NCBI GenBank assembly: GCA_031291675.1
Contig: JARLIO010000011.1
Span: forward strand, 29,846 to 93,845
DNA length: 64,000 bases
Direction: 5' to 3'
Source: Azospirillaceae bacterium
Lineage (GTDB): Bacteria > Pseudomonadota > Alphaproteobacteria > Azospirillales > Azospirillaceae
In this document: positions 42,546 through 50,445 of the stretch, one piece after another
Numbering within the stretch: position 1 is the first letter of the stretch
How the letters are laid out: each line of letters begins with the position of its first letter
Position numbers and translations under genes: made by a program
Notes under the pieces: generated by a model
What the model was told of the DNA's origin: nothing
What the model saw: only the letters and a program-made list of their open reading frames with translations
The model's database searches: none

Positions 42546-44525
42546 TCAGCGTCGCGCGGCCGCACCGATCAACAGGTCAAGCGCCTCCTTGATGCGGAGC
42601 GCCGCCTGCCGTTGCGCGGGCGGGGCATTTCTGAGCACATGCACCAGCATCGTCGCGTTCGCTTCGAACAGCACCACGCGCCCCCCGGCATCGAGCGCGC
42701 AATCAATACCGAAATAGTCGAGCCCCACCGCCTCGGCAAACCGCTGAAGCTGCGGCCAGGCGGCGCCAAACACGGATTCAGGCTGCTCAAGAAACCGGGC
42801 CTCCTCCTGCTGCGCCCAGGCTTCGCCCATTTGATCGGCCGTCACATAGTGAACCTTCCATTGGCTGGAGATCGCCAGATGGTAAGGGTAAGGCTTGCCG
42901 CCGATGAAGATCACCCGATATTTGCGAAACAGCCGATCGGCCAGAGACTGCGTCTCGACGAAAGCACCGGCATAGAAGGTCTGCCTGGTGCTGCTTTCGA
43001 AATAACGGCGCCACGCCGACGCGTCGGCAATCAGGGCCATATCCTCGCCACCATGCCCGCCAACCGGCCGCAGCAGCAGCGGCGCCCCGCCGCAGGACGC
43101 CGACAGGGTCTCAAAGTCCGGAATGATTTCTCGCCCAAAGCGCCAGAACGGCGGCGTGATGATGCGATCCAGCCCGCGCGCGAAAGATCCGACCCGATGG
43201 CGCGCCGTCGCCGCGATGCGCTGCGGCGGATTGAGGATCGGCCGGGTACACCCGGTCAACAGCCGCCCCGCCCGTTCCAGATAACCAATCCCGGCATCAG
43301 CGTCGGCGATGATATTGAAGACAACATCGAAGTCATCCGGCACCGTTCGATTCGGATCCATGCCGGGAAAGACCCAGGTGAAAAAGCGCTGATGGGTCAC
43401 GCCATCGACCACCAGATTCAGCGGAATATTGCAGCGGGCCGGCGCCATCACGATCAGCACGCGCACTGCGTCACGATCGCGCGGCCGGGTTCCGGCGACA
43501 ATCGGCCGGACCGCCTCGGCGCGGCGCAACAGGGGCAACGCCTCCGCCGAACGATCGGACTCGTTCAGCGCCGCCGACAGCGCATACAGCGCTTCGGCAT
43601 AGTCCGGCCGTTGCTGGATGGCACGCCGATACGCCGTGATCGCCGAATCCACCGCCCCCTGTTCGTAAAGCACCTGCGCCAAATGGAACAAAAAAGAGGG
43701 ATCGGCGGGATCAACCTGCAAGCCGGCCCGATAGCACGCCGCGGCCGCCCCCGGCCGCCCGGCACGCCACAGCGCGTTACCGAGATTGCCGGCCGCACCG
43801 GCAAGCGTTGGTGCGATCGCCAGCGCCCGGCGATAGCAGACCGGGGCCTGGTCGATCAGTCCCAGGGCCTGCCGGGAATTGCCAAGATTGTTCCAACCAT
43901 CGGACTGCGCAGGGTCCAGGACGATTGTGCGTGTAAACGCTTGTGCGGCTGCGTGATGAGCGCCCGCAGCCGCGTTCAGCAGACCGAGATTATGACAGGC
44001 AATCACTGCGTTGGGATCAATCACAGCCGCACGCCGGAACGACGTTGCTGCCAGGGCCGGTTTGCCGCTCTTGGCCTGGGCCGAGGCCAGGTTGATATAC
44101 ATCCCAGCCTGGTCGGGAACGAAGCCGAGCGCAATCTGCGCCACGGTCGCCGCGGCGTCATAGCGCCCCAAGCCGTGGAGAACGACGCCAACATCGTTGA
44201 GCAGGCCGACGTCGCCAGCGCCCAGCGCCACGGCCCGTCCGTAAGCCGCAAACGCCTCGGGCAGCCGACCCAACGCCGCCAGCGCCTGCCCGAGCGTCAC
44301 ATGAATCTGGGCGGTATCGGGCGCGTATCGCGCCGCCGCATGCAACAGTGGAACCGCCGCGGCCCGGTCGCCGCGCTGCAACTGGATCACGCCCAGCAGA
44401 TAGAGAACCGGGCCCTCCTTTGGTTTTGCGGCCAAAATCGACTGATAGGCCGCTTCCGCCTGGTCCAAACGACCAGCCTGATGGTGCGCAAGCCCGGCGG
44501 AAAACTCTTCGGGAATGGTCGACAT
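42546..44525 (-). CDS. TPR protein fused to an ATP-grasp-like domain
   Basis: A roughly 659-residue protein. About ten tetratricopeptide repeats fill residues 5-340 (GLAHHQAGRLDQAEAAYQSI, HNLGLLNAAAGAHHAAAQAF, NNLGNSRQALGLIDQAPVCY). A Rossmann-like segment follows (VLIVMAPARCNIPLNLV, DDFDVVFNIIADADAG) and then an ATP-grasp-type core (LLLRPVGGHGGEDMALI around 485; RYRVIFIGGKPYPYHLAI; and the metal-binding end DYFGIDCALD...LFEANATMLV around 600-625). ATP-grasp enzymes ligate an acid to an amine or thiol via acyl-phosphate. Placed among flagellar genes, it could modify a flagellar protein or a cofactor. Start ATG 44525 has AAGGGCG upstream; an extended start is possible. Confidence 0.75.
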   Translation of the reverse strand: MSTIPEEFSAGLAHHQAGRLDQAEAAYQSILAAKPKEGPVLYLLGVIQLQRGDRAAAVPLLHAAARYAPDTAQIHVTLGQALAALGRLPEAFAAYGRAVALGAGDVGLLNDVGVVLHGLGRYDAAATVAQIALGFVPDQAGMYINLASAQAKSGKPALAATSFRRAAVIDPNAVIACHNLGLLNAAAGAHHAAAQAFTRTIVLDPAQSDGWNNLGNSRQALGLIDQAPVCYRRALAIAPTLAGAAGNLGNALWRAGRPGAAAACYRAGLQVDPADPSFLFHLAQVLYEQGAVDSAITAYRRAIQQRPDYAEALYALSAALNESDRSAEALPLLRRAEAVRPIVAGTRPRDRDAVRVLIVMAPARCNIPLNLVVDGVTHQRFFTWVFPGMDPNRTVPDDFDVVFNIIADADAGIGYLERAGRLLTGCTRPILNPPQRIAATARHRVGSFARGLDRIITPPFWRFGREIIPDFETLSASCGGAPLLLRPVGGHGGEDMALIADASAWRRYFESSTRQTFYAGAFVETQSLADRLFRKYRVIFIGGKPYPYHLAISSQWKVHYVTADQMGEAWAQQEEARFLEQPESVFGAAWPQLQRFAEAVGLDYFGIDCALDAGGRVVLFEANATMLVHVLRNAPPAQRQAALRIKEALDLLIGAAARR

Positions 44526-44773
44526 GGCGATGGCATCAACGCCCTTGAACGAAATGACGGAATCGGCACCGTGGCCGCTCGGACAGGAATGCCGGGTCTG
44601 CTGCCGGCAGAACAGCCACCGTTCGCGGAAGCCTGCCGCAGCATAGCGCGACAACCAAGGCACCGCATCCCCTCTCGCAACCCGCCTCAAGCCGCCAACA
44701 CCCGCGACCTTGACCGCGCCCCGGGAAGCTCGCAAGCTGTCCCTTGTATTTATGTGATGGAGCTCTTACCAAG

Positions 44774-45232
44774 ATGCCCTTGAAAATTCGCCTCAAACCC
44801 CGGGAAAAATTCGCCATCAATGGTGCCGTTCTGACGGCCGGGGATCAGGGCGCCACCCTGCTGCTATACAACCGCGCGTCGTTGCTGCGCGGCAAGGACA
44901 TCATGCAAGAAGAGGAAGCCACCAGCCCGGTGAAACGCCTCTATTTCTTCATCATGTTGATGCTTCTCGATAGCGCCAATAGAGATAAATATTATGTCAG
45001 TTATATGAAATATCTGACCGACTTGATCTCGGCGATTTCCTTGCGAGAGGTTAAGGAATCCTTAATCGTTATCCATGATTATGTTGCGGCGGGTGAGTCC
45101 TACCAGGCCCTGAAGCTTTGCCGCGCGCTGATCGCGGTCGAAACCGCACTGCTGACCGGAACGACGCCGCCCGAGTTTCCCAAGGAACTAAAAAAACATT
45201 TTCCAGTCACCGACACGGAGCAGACACCATGA
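44774..45232 (+). CDS. flbT: Flagellin synthesis repressor FlbT
   Basis: A 152-residue FlbT with typical sequence (PLKIRLKPREKFAINGAVLT, ASLLRGKDIMQEEEATSPVK, RLYFFIMLMLLDSANRDKYY). In Caulobacter FlbT binds the flagellin mRNA leader and promotes its decay until the hook is complete. It is less G/C-rich in its second half than its neighbours. The SD is weak (GGAGC 12 bases before ATG). It shares an ATGA junction with the next FlaF-like gene. No flagellin gene is in the window. Confidence 0.95.
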   Translation: MPLKIRLKPREKFAINGAVLTAGDQGATLLLYNRASLLRGKDIMQEEEATSPVKRLYFFIMLMLLDSANRDKYYVSYMKYLTDLISAISLREVKESLIVIHDYVAAGESYQALKLCRALIAVETALLTGTTPPEFPKELKKHFPVTDTEQTP

Positions 45233-45585
45233 ACGACAGTGATCAGGACAAGCTCTCCCAATCGGACGTCGCCGCGATCAGAGAGGACGAACATTTCCTT
45301 CTCGAACAAATCACCCAGAAACTGGCTGACGCCTGGGACGCCGAAAAGGCCGCCCTGCAAAAGAAGGCGGAAGCCATTTCATTAACGCGCCTCGTCTGGT
45401 CGCATTTTTGTGACAGCCTGGTGCTGCCCGACAACCGTATGCCTGACGAGGTCCGTAAACTGCTGCTCGGCCTTGGACTCTGGGTTGAACGCGAAACGGC
45501 GAGCATCAATGAAGGCAAGAGCGACATGGAAGCCCTGATCAACGTCAATCGCCAGATCGCCGACGGGCTGAAGCCGCTCGCCTGA
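45229..45585 (+). CDS. FlaF-like protein, copy 1
   Basis: A 118-residue helical protein whose C-terminal half matches FlaF (SLTRLVWSHFCDSLVLPDN, then VRKLLLGLGLWVERET and ALINVNRQIADGL). Its N-terminal part is unusual, acidic and lacks the normal NAY...NPR start. It begins in the flbT stop codon, so the two are translationally coupled, as flaF and flbT often are. FlaF normally antagonises FlbT and favours flagellin translation or secretion. A second, more canonical flaF lies 338 bases downstream. Confidence 0.75.
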   Translation: MNDSDQDKLSQSDVAAIREDEHFLLEQITQKLADAWDAEKAALQKKAEAISLTRLVWSHFCDSLVLPDNRMPDEVRKLLLGLGLWVERETASINEGKSDMEALINVNRQIADGLKPLA

Positions 45586-45923
45586 GTCTTTGCCGTTCCA
45601 CCATGCCACCCGCCTCCCCGGTTCACCCAAAGGCCTGGCACGGTGCCCGGACCTCTTGTCCTGATTGCCAGGCCGCCGCGACGGCCCCCCGGACGCTGCC
45701 TCGTCATTTCGTCGCATGCAAGGCTCATTGCGGTGGTCATTGGTATTTCCCGATCCCGACGCAAGCCGGGATAAGGTAATATTAACCCTTAGGGCAGACT
45801 CTATGCTATGCCGCTGCGACATCACACGCGGAACGCTTTTGCGACATTTCATAGCCGTCACGGCGACGAATCGGATGCAAACATTGGTTCGTTGTCAAGG
45901 CCGCCGACACAAGGTTACCGACA
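45586..45923. other. Intergenic region between the two flaF-like genes
   Basis: 338 bases with an A/T-richer patch (about 45770-45800, GATAAGGTAATATTAACCC) that could be a promoter. No sigma-54 element with proper spacing, no repeat and no gene is evident. Confidence 0.45.
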
Positions 45924-46346
45924 ATGAGTCCTGCTGATCAAAGGGGCGTCAACGCTTACACCAGAGCCAACCAAGTCAGTCGGAATCCCCGGGCGATCGA
46001 GGCGGACGTGATCCGCCGGGTGACCCGCGGACTGGAGATTGCCCGGGAAACGGGCGATCGCATCCAACTGGTAACATCCGCTCTCGACAATCAAAAGCTG
46101 TGGATGCTGCTGTTGAGCGATTTGGCAAATGACGGCAATCAACTGCCGGAGGGCTCGCGGGCGGCACTGATTTCGGTTGGAATGACCGTGATTCGTGAGA
46201 CGCAAAACAATCTCGATAAGAAGCTCGACCTCGATTTCCTGATTGCGATCAATCGTGACATCATCGCCGGGCTCGAAGGGGTACCGAGCACCGGCCAGCC
46301 ACCGGCCGCCCCGGCCCGACCAACCGTCCCGACGAGGCCGCGGTAA
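45924..46346 (+). CDS. flaF: Flagellar biosynthesis regulator FlaF, copy 2
   Basis: A 140-residue FlaF with the canonical start (GVNAYTRANQVSRNPRAIEA) and core (LVTSALDNQKLWMLLLSDLA, DGNQLPEGSRAALISVGMTV, LDFLIAINRDIIAGLEGV), followed by a 22-residue Pro/Thr-rich tail. It is needed for flagellin secretion or expression in Caulobacter-type systems. AAGGTTACCG precedes the ATG. It stands alone between the flbT pair and the TPR-methyltransferase gene. Confidence 0.9.
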   Translation: MSPADQRGVNAYTRANQVSRNPRAIEADVIRRVTRGLEIARETGDRIQLVTSALDNQKLWMLLLSDLANDGNQLPEGSRAALISVGMTVIRETQNNLDKKLDLDFLIAINRDIIAGLEGVPSTGQPPAAPARPTVPTRPR

Positions 46347-46527
46347 CGCGGTCCGCGGATATTTGCCCCGGGCTCATGGTGATAGCGATCCCTGTCGATG
46401 TCGGGCCTTTTCCGCGGCCCGAAAACGCGGTAGGGATCGAACAGCATCGCTGCGGCCGCAACCGGGAAAACTTGCCGGCGCGCCGCCCTTCCGGACCGCC
46501 GCGCGTTTTCGCAGGAACTGATCAGAA

Positions 46528-47943
46528 ATGCCGACACACACCTCACTGAGTTCACTGCTCGGGTCATCGCTGGCCAAACAGGCGGCGATTGCCCGGGACC
46601 GGGGCGATTATGTTGAGGCCGAACGCCTGTTTCGCCTGGCCGCACCCGGTGACAACGGGGTCTCGTACAGCGACCTCGGCCTGATGCTGGCCAATATCAG
46701 GCGCTTCCCGGAGGCCCTTGAGGTCCTCGAGCTCTCGATCAAGGCTGACCCCAATCAGGTTCAACCCTGGGTGACGCGAAGCCTGATTTACCAGGAGCAA
46801 GGCGAAGTCGCGCTGGCGCTTGGCAATGTCGGCGCCGCGGTGTGCATCACCCCCGAAAATCCCGCCCTGCTCAACATGATGGGCAAACTGTTGCAGAAAA
46901 GCGGCCGCTACAAAGAGGCCATGCTCTGCCACCACGAAGCCATCAAACGCGCGCCCGACGACGCGGAATACTACTACCAACTCGGGCTCGCGATGGAACA
47001 CGAGGAGGCGATCGACGCCGCCCGTGAGTTGTTTGAGGCAACACTGGCGCGGGATCCCGACCACACCGGCGCCTATGTCGGGCTGTGCGGCGTCTATTAC
47101 CGGCAAAAGCGCGATCAGGATTGCATCGCGCTGGCCGAGCAGGCCAAAAGCCGGAGCCGCAGCAACGCAGCCATCCTGGCTCTTGCGGGGAGCGCCTACG
47201 CCCGGCAGGGGCAACGCACCGAAGCGGCAACCGCGTTCCGGATGGCCCTGGCCACCGCCCCCAATGATGGCTATTGCCACCATCGCCTCGCGGCGCTGGA
47301 GGGCTGGATGACCCCGCGCGCGCCGGCCGAGTTCGTCCGCCGGGTCTTCGATGCTCTCGCCAACGACTATGACACCACCGTCACCGGCACCACCCCCTAC
47401 ACGCTGCCGCAAACCGTCGCGGAAATCGCCGGCCGACACCTGTCGACCCCGGTCGCAGCGGCGATCGACCTTGGTGCCGGAACCGGCCTGATCGGTGTCG
47501 CGATCCGCCCCCTGACCGAGCAGCTGCACGGCGTCGACTTGTCGCCACGGATGATCGCCAAACTCAACGACCGCAAGCTCTATGATACCGTCGCGACGAT
47601 GGATGCGCTTGAGGCCCTGGCCGCCGATGGGGAACGCTGTGGCTTGATCACGGCGATCGGCGTACTGCCCTATCTCGGTGACCTGTCGACGCTGATTGCC
47701 GCCGCCGCCAAAAGGCTGGCCCCGGGTGGCCTGCTGATCGTGACCATCGAGACGCAGGAGGGAACCGGGTACGCCTTGCGCCCCTCCGGCCGTTTCGTTC
47801 ACAATCTCGCCTATATCGAGAAGATCGCGGCAGCCCATGGGCTCACGATCGTGGAAAAGGCCGTGGCGTCACTGCCGGTCCCCGAAGGTGACGGCCCTGT
47901 CGCCGGCATGATCCTGGCGCTGCAACCGGCCGCGTCGCTCTGA
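46528..47943 (+). CDS. TPR protein fused to an SAM-dependent methyltransferase
   Basis: A 471-residue protein. The N-terminal 270 residues are TPR-like (ERLFRLAAPGDNGVSYSDLG, LLNMMGKLLQKSGRYKEAML, YYQLGLAMEHEEAIDAAREL). The C-terminal 200 residues form a class I methyltransferase with motif I IDLGAGTGLIGVAI (about 311), LHGVDLSPRMIAKL and LAPGGLLIVTIE. Similar TPR-methyltransferases are often annotated near surface or flagellar glycosylation genes. The ATG follows GCAGGAACTGATCAG. In this context it may methylate flagellar protein or a sugar. A hairpin follows at 47953-47991. Confidence 0.82.
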   Translation: MPTHTSLSSLLGSSLAKQAAIARDRGDYVEAERLFRLAAPGDNGVSYSDLGLMLANIRRFPEALEVLELSIKADPNQVQPWVTRSLIYQEQGEVALALGNVGAAVCITPENPALLNMMGKLLQKSGRYKEAMLCHHEAIKRAPDDAEYYYQLGLAMEHEEAIDAARELFEATLARDPDHTGAYVGLCGVYYRQKRDQDCIALAEQAKSRSRSNAAILALAGSAYARQGQRTEAATAFRMALATAPNDGYCHHRLAALEGWMTPRAPAEFVRRVFDALANDYDTTVTGTTPYTLPQTVAEIAGRHLSTPVAAAIDLGAGTGLIGVAIRPLTEQLHGVDLSPRMIAKLNDRKLYDTVATMDALEALAADGERCGLITAIGVLPYLGDLSTLIAAAAKRLAPGGLLIVTIETQEGTGYALRPSGRFVHNLAYIEKIAAAHGLTIVEKAVASLPVPEGDGPVAGMILALQPAASL

Positions 47944-47952
47944 CGTCGGTCG

Positions 47953-47991
47953 GCGGCGTCCCCCGGGGACCTTCCTCCCGGGAGACGCCGC
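47953..47991. terminator. Hairpin after TPR-methyltransferase gene
   Basis: GCGGCGTC (47953-47960) pairs with GACGCCGC (47984-47991). Inside it CCCCGGGG and CCCGGGA can pair further. There is no T-run. It starts nine bases after the stop. Confidence 0.5.
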
Positions 47992-48037
47992 ATCGCATCG
48001 CCGCCGGAGGGCCTGACGATCCCGAGACCATCACGGT

Positions 48038-48099
48038 CATCCGGCCACGGTCATCCGACCACGGGCATCCGGCCACGGTAATCCAGCCACGGGCATCGG
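48038..48099. repeat. 14-bp imperfect tandem repeat
   Basis: Four and a half units of CATCCGGCCACGGT type at 48038-48051, 48052-48065, 48066-48079, 48080-48093 and a partial unit after. Alternate units end in GGT/GGTA and GGG, so the higher-order period is 28. It lies just upstream of the TPR-GT61 gene. Confidence 0.85.
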
Positions 48100-48129
48100 G
48101 TGCCGCCCCGGACCCAGGGACATACGCCC

Positions 48130-50265
48130 GTGATTCCGACTGCACTGTTCGGCCCGATCGAGGCCTGTCGCCGGCAACTGGCAGACAACCCGCTGTTGGT
48201 GGCGGCTCGGTTTGAGCTGGCCCGGTTGCTGCTGACCGGCGGCGAGGCGGCGGGCGCCGGTGCCGTGTTGCGCAGCGCCCTGACCCTTGAACCAGCGGCC
48301 CGCGACCTGTGGCTCCTGGCCGCCGCCGGCCTGACCATGACCGATCAGGATCGGGCGGCATTACAGGCTTTGCGGTGGACCCTCATCCTCGATCCCGCAT
48401 CAATCGATGCGACCATCCTGTTGGGGCCCCCCCCGGTGGGGGGGGGGGGCCCACTGATGCCGAACCCGCTATATTTGGTGGCGACGTGGGTGGGGGCCCT
48501 GGCGGTGGGGGGGGGGCCCCCACCACAGGCGACCGAGGCGGCTTTCCGCGGCACCCTGGCACAGCTCGGCGCGACGCCGCCACCCGCAGCGACCCGCCTG
48601 TTCAATGAGTTCGGCTGTTTCCGATCCCAGGCGGGTGACGAGGTCGGCGCCGCGGCCCTGTTCGAGCGCGCCTTGATCCTGGCACCCGATTCGGCGTCGG
48701 CGATCAACAACCTGGCCAACGCCTGTTCCCGCCTGGGCCTGCTGTGCCAAGGCCTGGCGGCCTATCGGCGCGCGCTGGCGATCGCCGCCGATCCCGCGAT
48801 CGAAGGCAATCTGGCATCCTTGCTGCTGGAGGCCGGGGACAAGATCGGCGCCCGACGCCATTTGGCCGGCGCGAGGGTCAACCGTCCCCGAGACCCGGGA
48901 TTGCTTGATCTCGGCGCCCGGCTGGCGATCGCCGAGCAAAGCCCGGACGAGGCGTTACGCGCCTACCAGGCCTGCCTCGCCGCCGCGCCTGATTACGGTC
49001 CTGGTTGGATCAATCTGGGTTTTGTCCACGAAAACGGCGGCCGTCCCGAGGCGGCGCGGACAGCCTGGCGCCGGGGCCTGACCCTCACCGTCGGCACCGC
49101 ACAGGATGACGCAGGCGCCGGTCCGCCCGACGCGGCGCACGCCGCGATGACCTTGGCCCTGGCTCCGGCACTGGGTTTGGCGCGGGCGAAACTTGCGCTG
49201 TACGGCCAGGCACCCGCCGCGGGAACACGCCTTGTTCCGCTCGACCGCTTCGATGATCCCGATTGTCCGGTCCAGGAGAGCGTGACGCTGAATGCCACCG
49301 ACCGGCTCCTCTGGTGCGACGACGTCACGGTGCACCATGACCAATGGTATCTGTTGATCCAGGGACGGCTGCTTCTTGATCTGGTCTTCCCGTTTCCGGT
49401 CGGCGAAGCCAATTTTGTCCGGGCCTATGGTGTCAACGGCCAGGCGCTGGTCAAGGACCTCCCCGTCATCGAGGAAGACAGCGCCCCCGCCTTCCTGCTG
49501 GCGGGCGCGACCAATTATTATCACTGGCTGCTCGATTATCTGCCCCGGCTCCGCTGGGCGTTGCCGGGCACGACGCGCGATGAATCCGGTCCCGCCGACC
49601 CGGCAGAGCTCCCGATCCTCGTCAATCGGGCCCTGGCGCCCTATCAGCAACGCAGCCTGGACTGGCTGGGCGTTGATCGCCGCCGGCTCCGCAGCGCCGA
49701 TCGCCCCGGACTGCATCACTATCGCCGGCTCGCGATTCCCCATCGTTCCGGCCGAATCATCGACGATTACGGCGTTCCGGTCTGGCAACAGCCCCAATTC
49801 GACCCCGACGCCCTCGATTGGCTGCGTGCGGCGTTTGGTGCACGGCGCCAGGATGGCCGCGGCGGGCGTCGGATCATGATCTCCCGCCGCGGGGCGGCGT
49901 TTCGCCGTTGCGTCAACGAGGCGGCGATACAAAAGCTGGCGGAGCGCCACGGCTTCGTTGTCGTCACCCCGGAGACACTGGATTTCGTCGATCAGGTCGC
50001 CCTGTTCGCCGCGTGCGACGTGGTTCTGGGGGTCCACGGCGCCGGCTTTGCCAACATGGTGTTCGCCCCACGACAGGCCACGTTGATCGAGCTCCATCCC
50101 ACCGCCGAAGCCCCACCGTTCTTCGTCGGACTGTGTCAGGCCCGGGGGCAGCGCCATATTGCCATTCCGGGCCAACCCGTCCAGGCGCTACGGCCGATGA
50201 CCCGCCATTTCTGGGATTTCTCGGTCGACCTGGCCGCCGTCGCGGCCGCCCTCGACACGCTGTGA
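48130..50265 (+). CDS. TPR protein fused to a GT61-type glycosyltransferase (DUF563)
   Basis: A roughly 711-residue protein. TPR-like repeats fill residues 1-360 (FELARLLLTGGEAAGAGAVL, ALFERALILAPDSASAINNL, GWINLGFVHENGGRPEAART). The C-terminal half is a DUF563/GT61 glycosyltransferase with NYYHWLLDYLPRLRW (about 461), SRRGAAFRRCVNE and GVHGAGFANMVFAP (about 634). GT61 enzymes use nucleotide sugars. A GTG at 48130 or 48100 may start it. Residues about 98-133 derive from a run of poly-C/poly-G tracts (48427-48521) that breaks the TPR pattern and may not be genuine. Confidence 0.8.
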   Translation: MIPTALFGPIEACRRQLADNPLLVAARFELARLLLTGGEAAGAGAVLRSALTLEPAARDLWLLAAAGLTMTDQDRAALQALRWTLILDPASIDATILLGPPPVGGGGPLMPNPLYLVATWVGALAVGGGPPPQATEAAFRGTLAQLGATPPPAATRLFNEFGCFRSQAGDEVGAAALFERALILAPDSASAINNLANACSRLGLLCQGLAAYRRALAIAADPAIEGNLASLLLEAGDKIGARRHLAGARVNRPRDPGLLDLGARLAIAEQSPDEALRAYQACLAAAPDYGPGWINLGFVHENGGRPEAARTAWRRGLTLTVGTAQDDAGAGPPDAAHAAMTLALAPALGLARAKLALYGQAPAAGTRLVPLDRFDDPDCPVQESVTLNATDRLLWCDDVTVHHDQWYLLIQGRLLLDLVFPFPVGEANFVRAYGVNGQALVKDLPVIEEDSAPAFLLAGATNYYHWLLDYLPRLRWALPGTTRDESGPADPAELPILVNRALAPYQQRSLDWLGVDRRRLRSADRPGLHHYRRLAIPHRSGRIIDDYGVPVWQQPQFDPDALDWLRAAFGARRQDGRGGRRIMISRRGAAFRRCVNEAAIQKLAERHGFVVVTPETLDFVDQVALFAACDVVLGVHGAGFANMVFAPRQATLIELHPTAEAPPFFVGLCQARGQRHIAIPGQPVQALRPMTRHFWDFSVDLAAVAAALDTL
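48427..48521. repeat. Poly-G/poly-C rich tract inside TPR-GT61 gene
   Basis: Runs of 8 C (48427-48434), 12 G (48438-48449) and 10 G (48507-48516, followed by 5 C) lie within 95 bases, with complementary ends that could pair. The frame stays open, but the encoded Pro/Gly segments interrupt a regular TPR series. Confidence 0.9.
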
Positions 50266-50363
50266 TTCCCGGGGCTCGGCAAAAACTGCCGATCCAGAAC
50301 GGAAAAAACTGCCGCCCCGGTGCCGATCCGCCCGTCTTGGCGCCGCGGATACCGCCGTTTTTT

Positions 50364-50380
50364 GCGGCATGCTGATTGCA
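50364..50380 (+). promoter_or_regulatory. Sigma-54 promoter for flgK-flgL-glycosyltransferase operon
   Basis: GCGGCATGCTGATTGCA: GG at 50366-50367, ten bases, GC at 50378-50379, with a complete -12 (TTGCA) and a -24 of CGGCATG. Start of transcription would be near 50391, about 55 bases before the flgK ATG. Confidence 0.82.
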
Positions 50381-50445
50381 TTCCTTTGGCAGCATTGGAG
50401 CCGAGGCCACGAGACCTCACGGCATTGATCTGACGGGATTCGGCG

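Noticed and set aside
42477..44783. Plus-strand open frame of 768 codons
   Set aside because: Antisense to the TPR/ATP-grasp gene and rich in Arg, Gln, His and Gly, the signature of a reverse-strand shadow.
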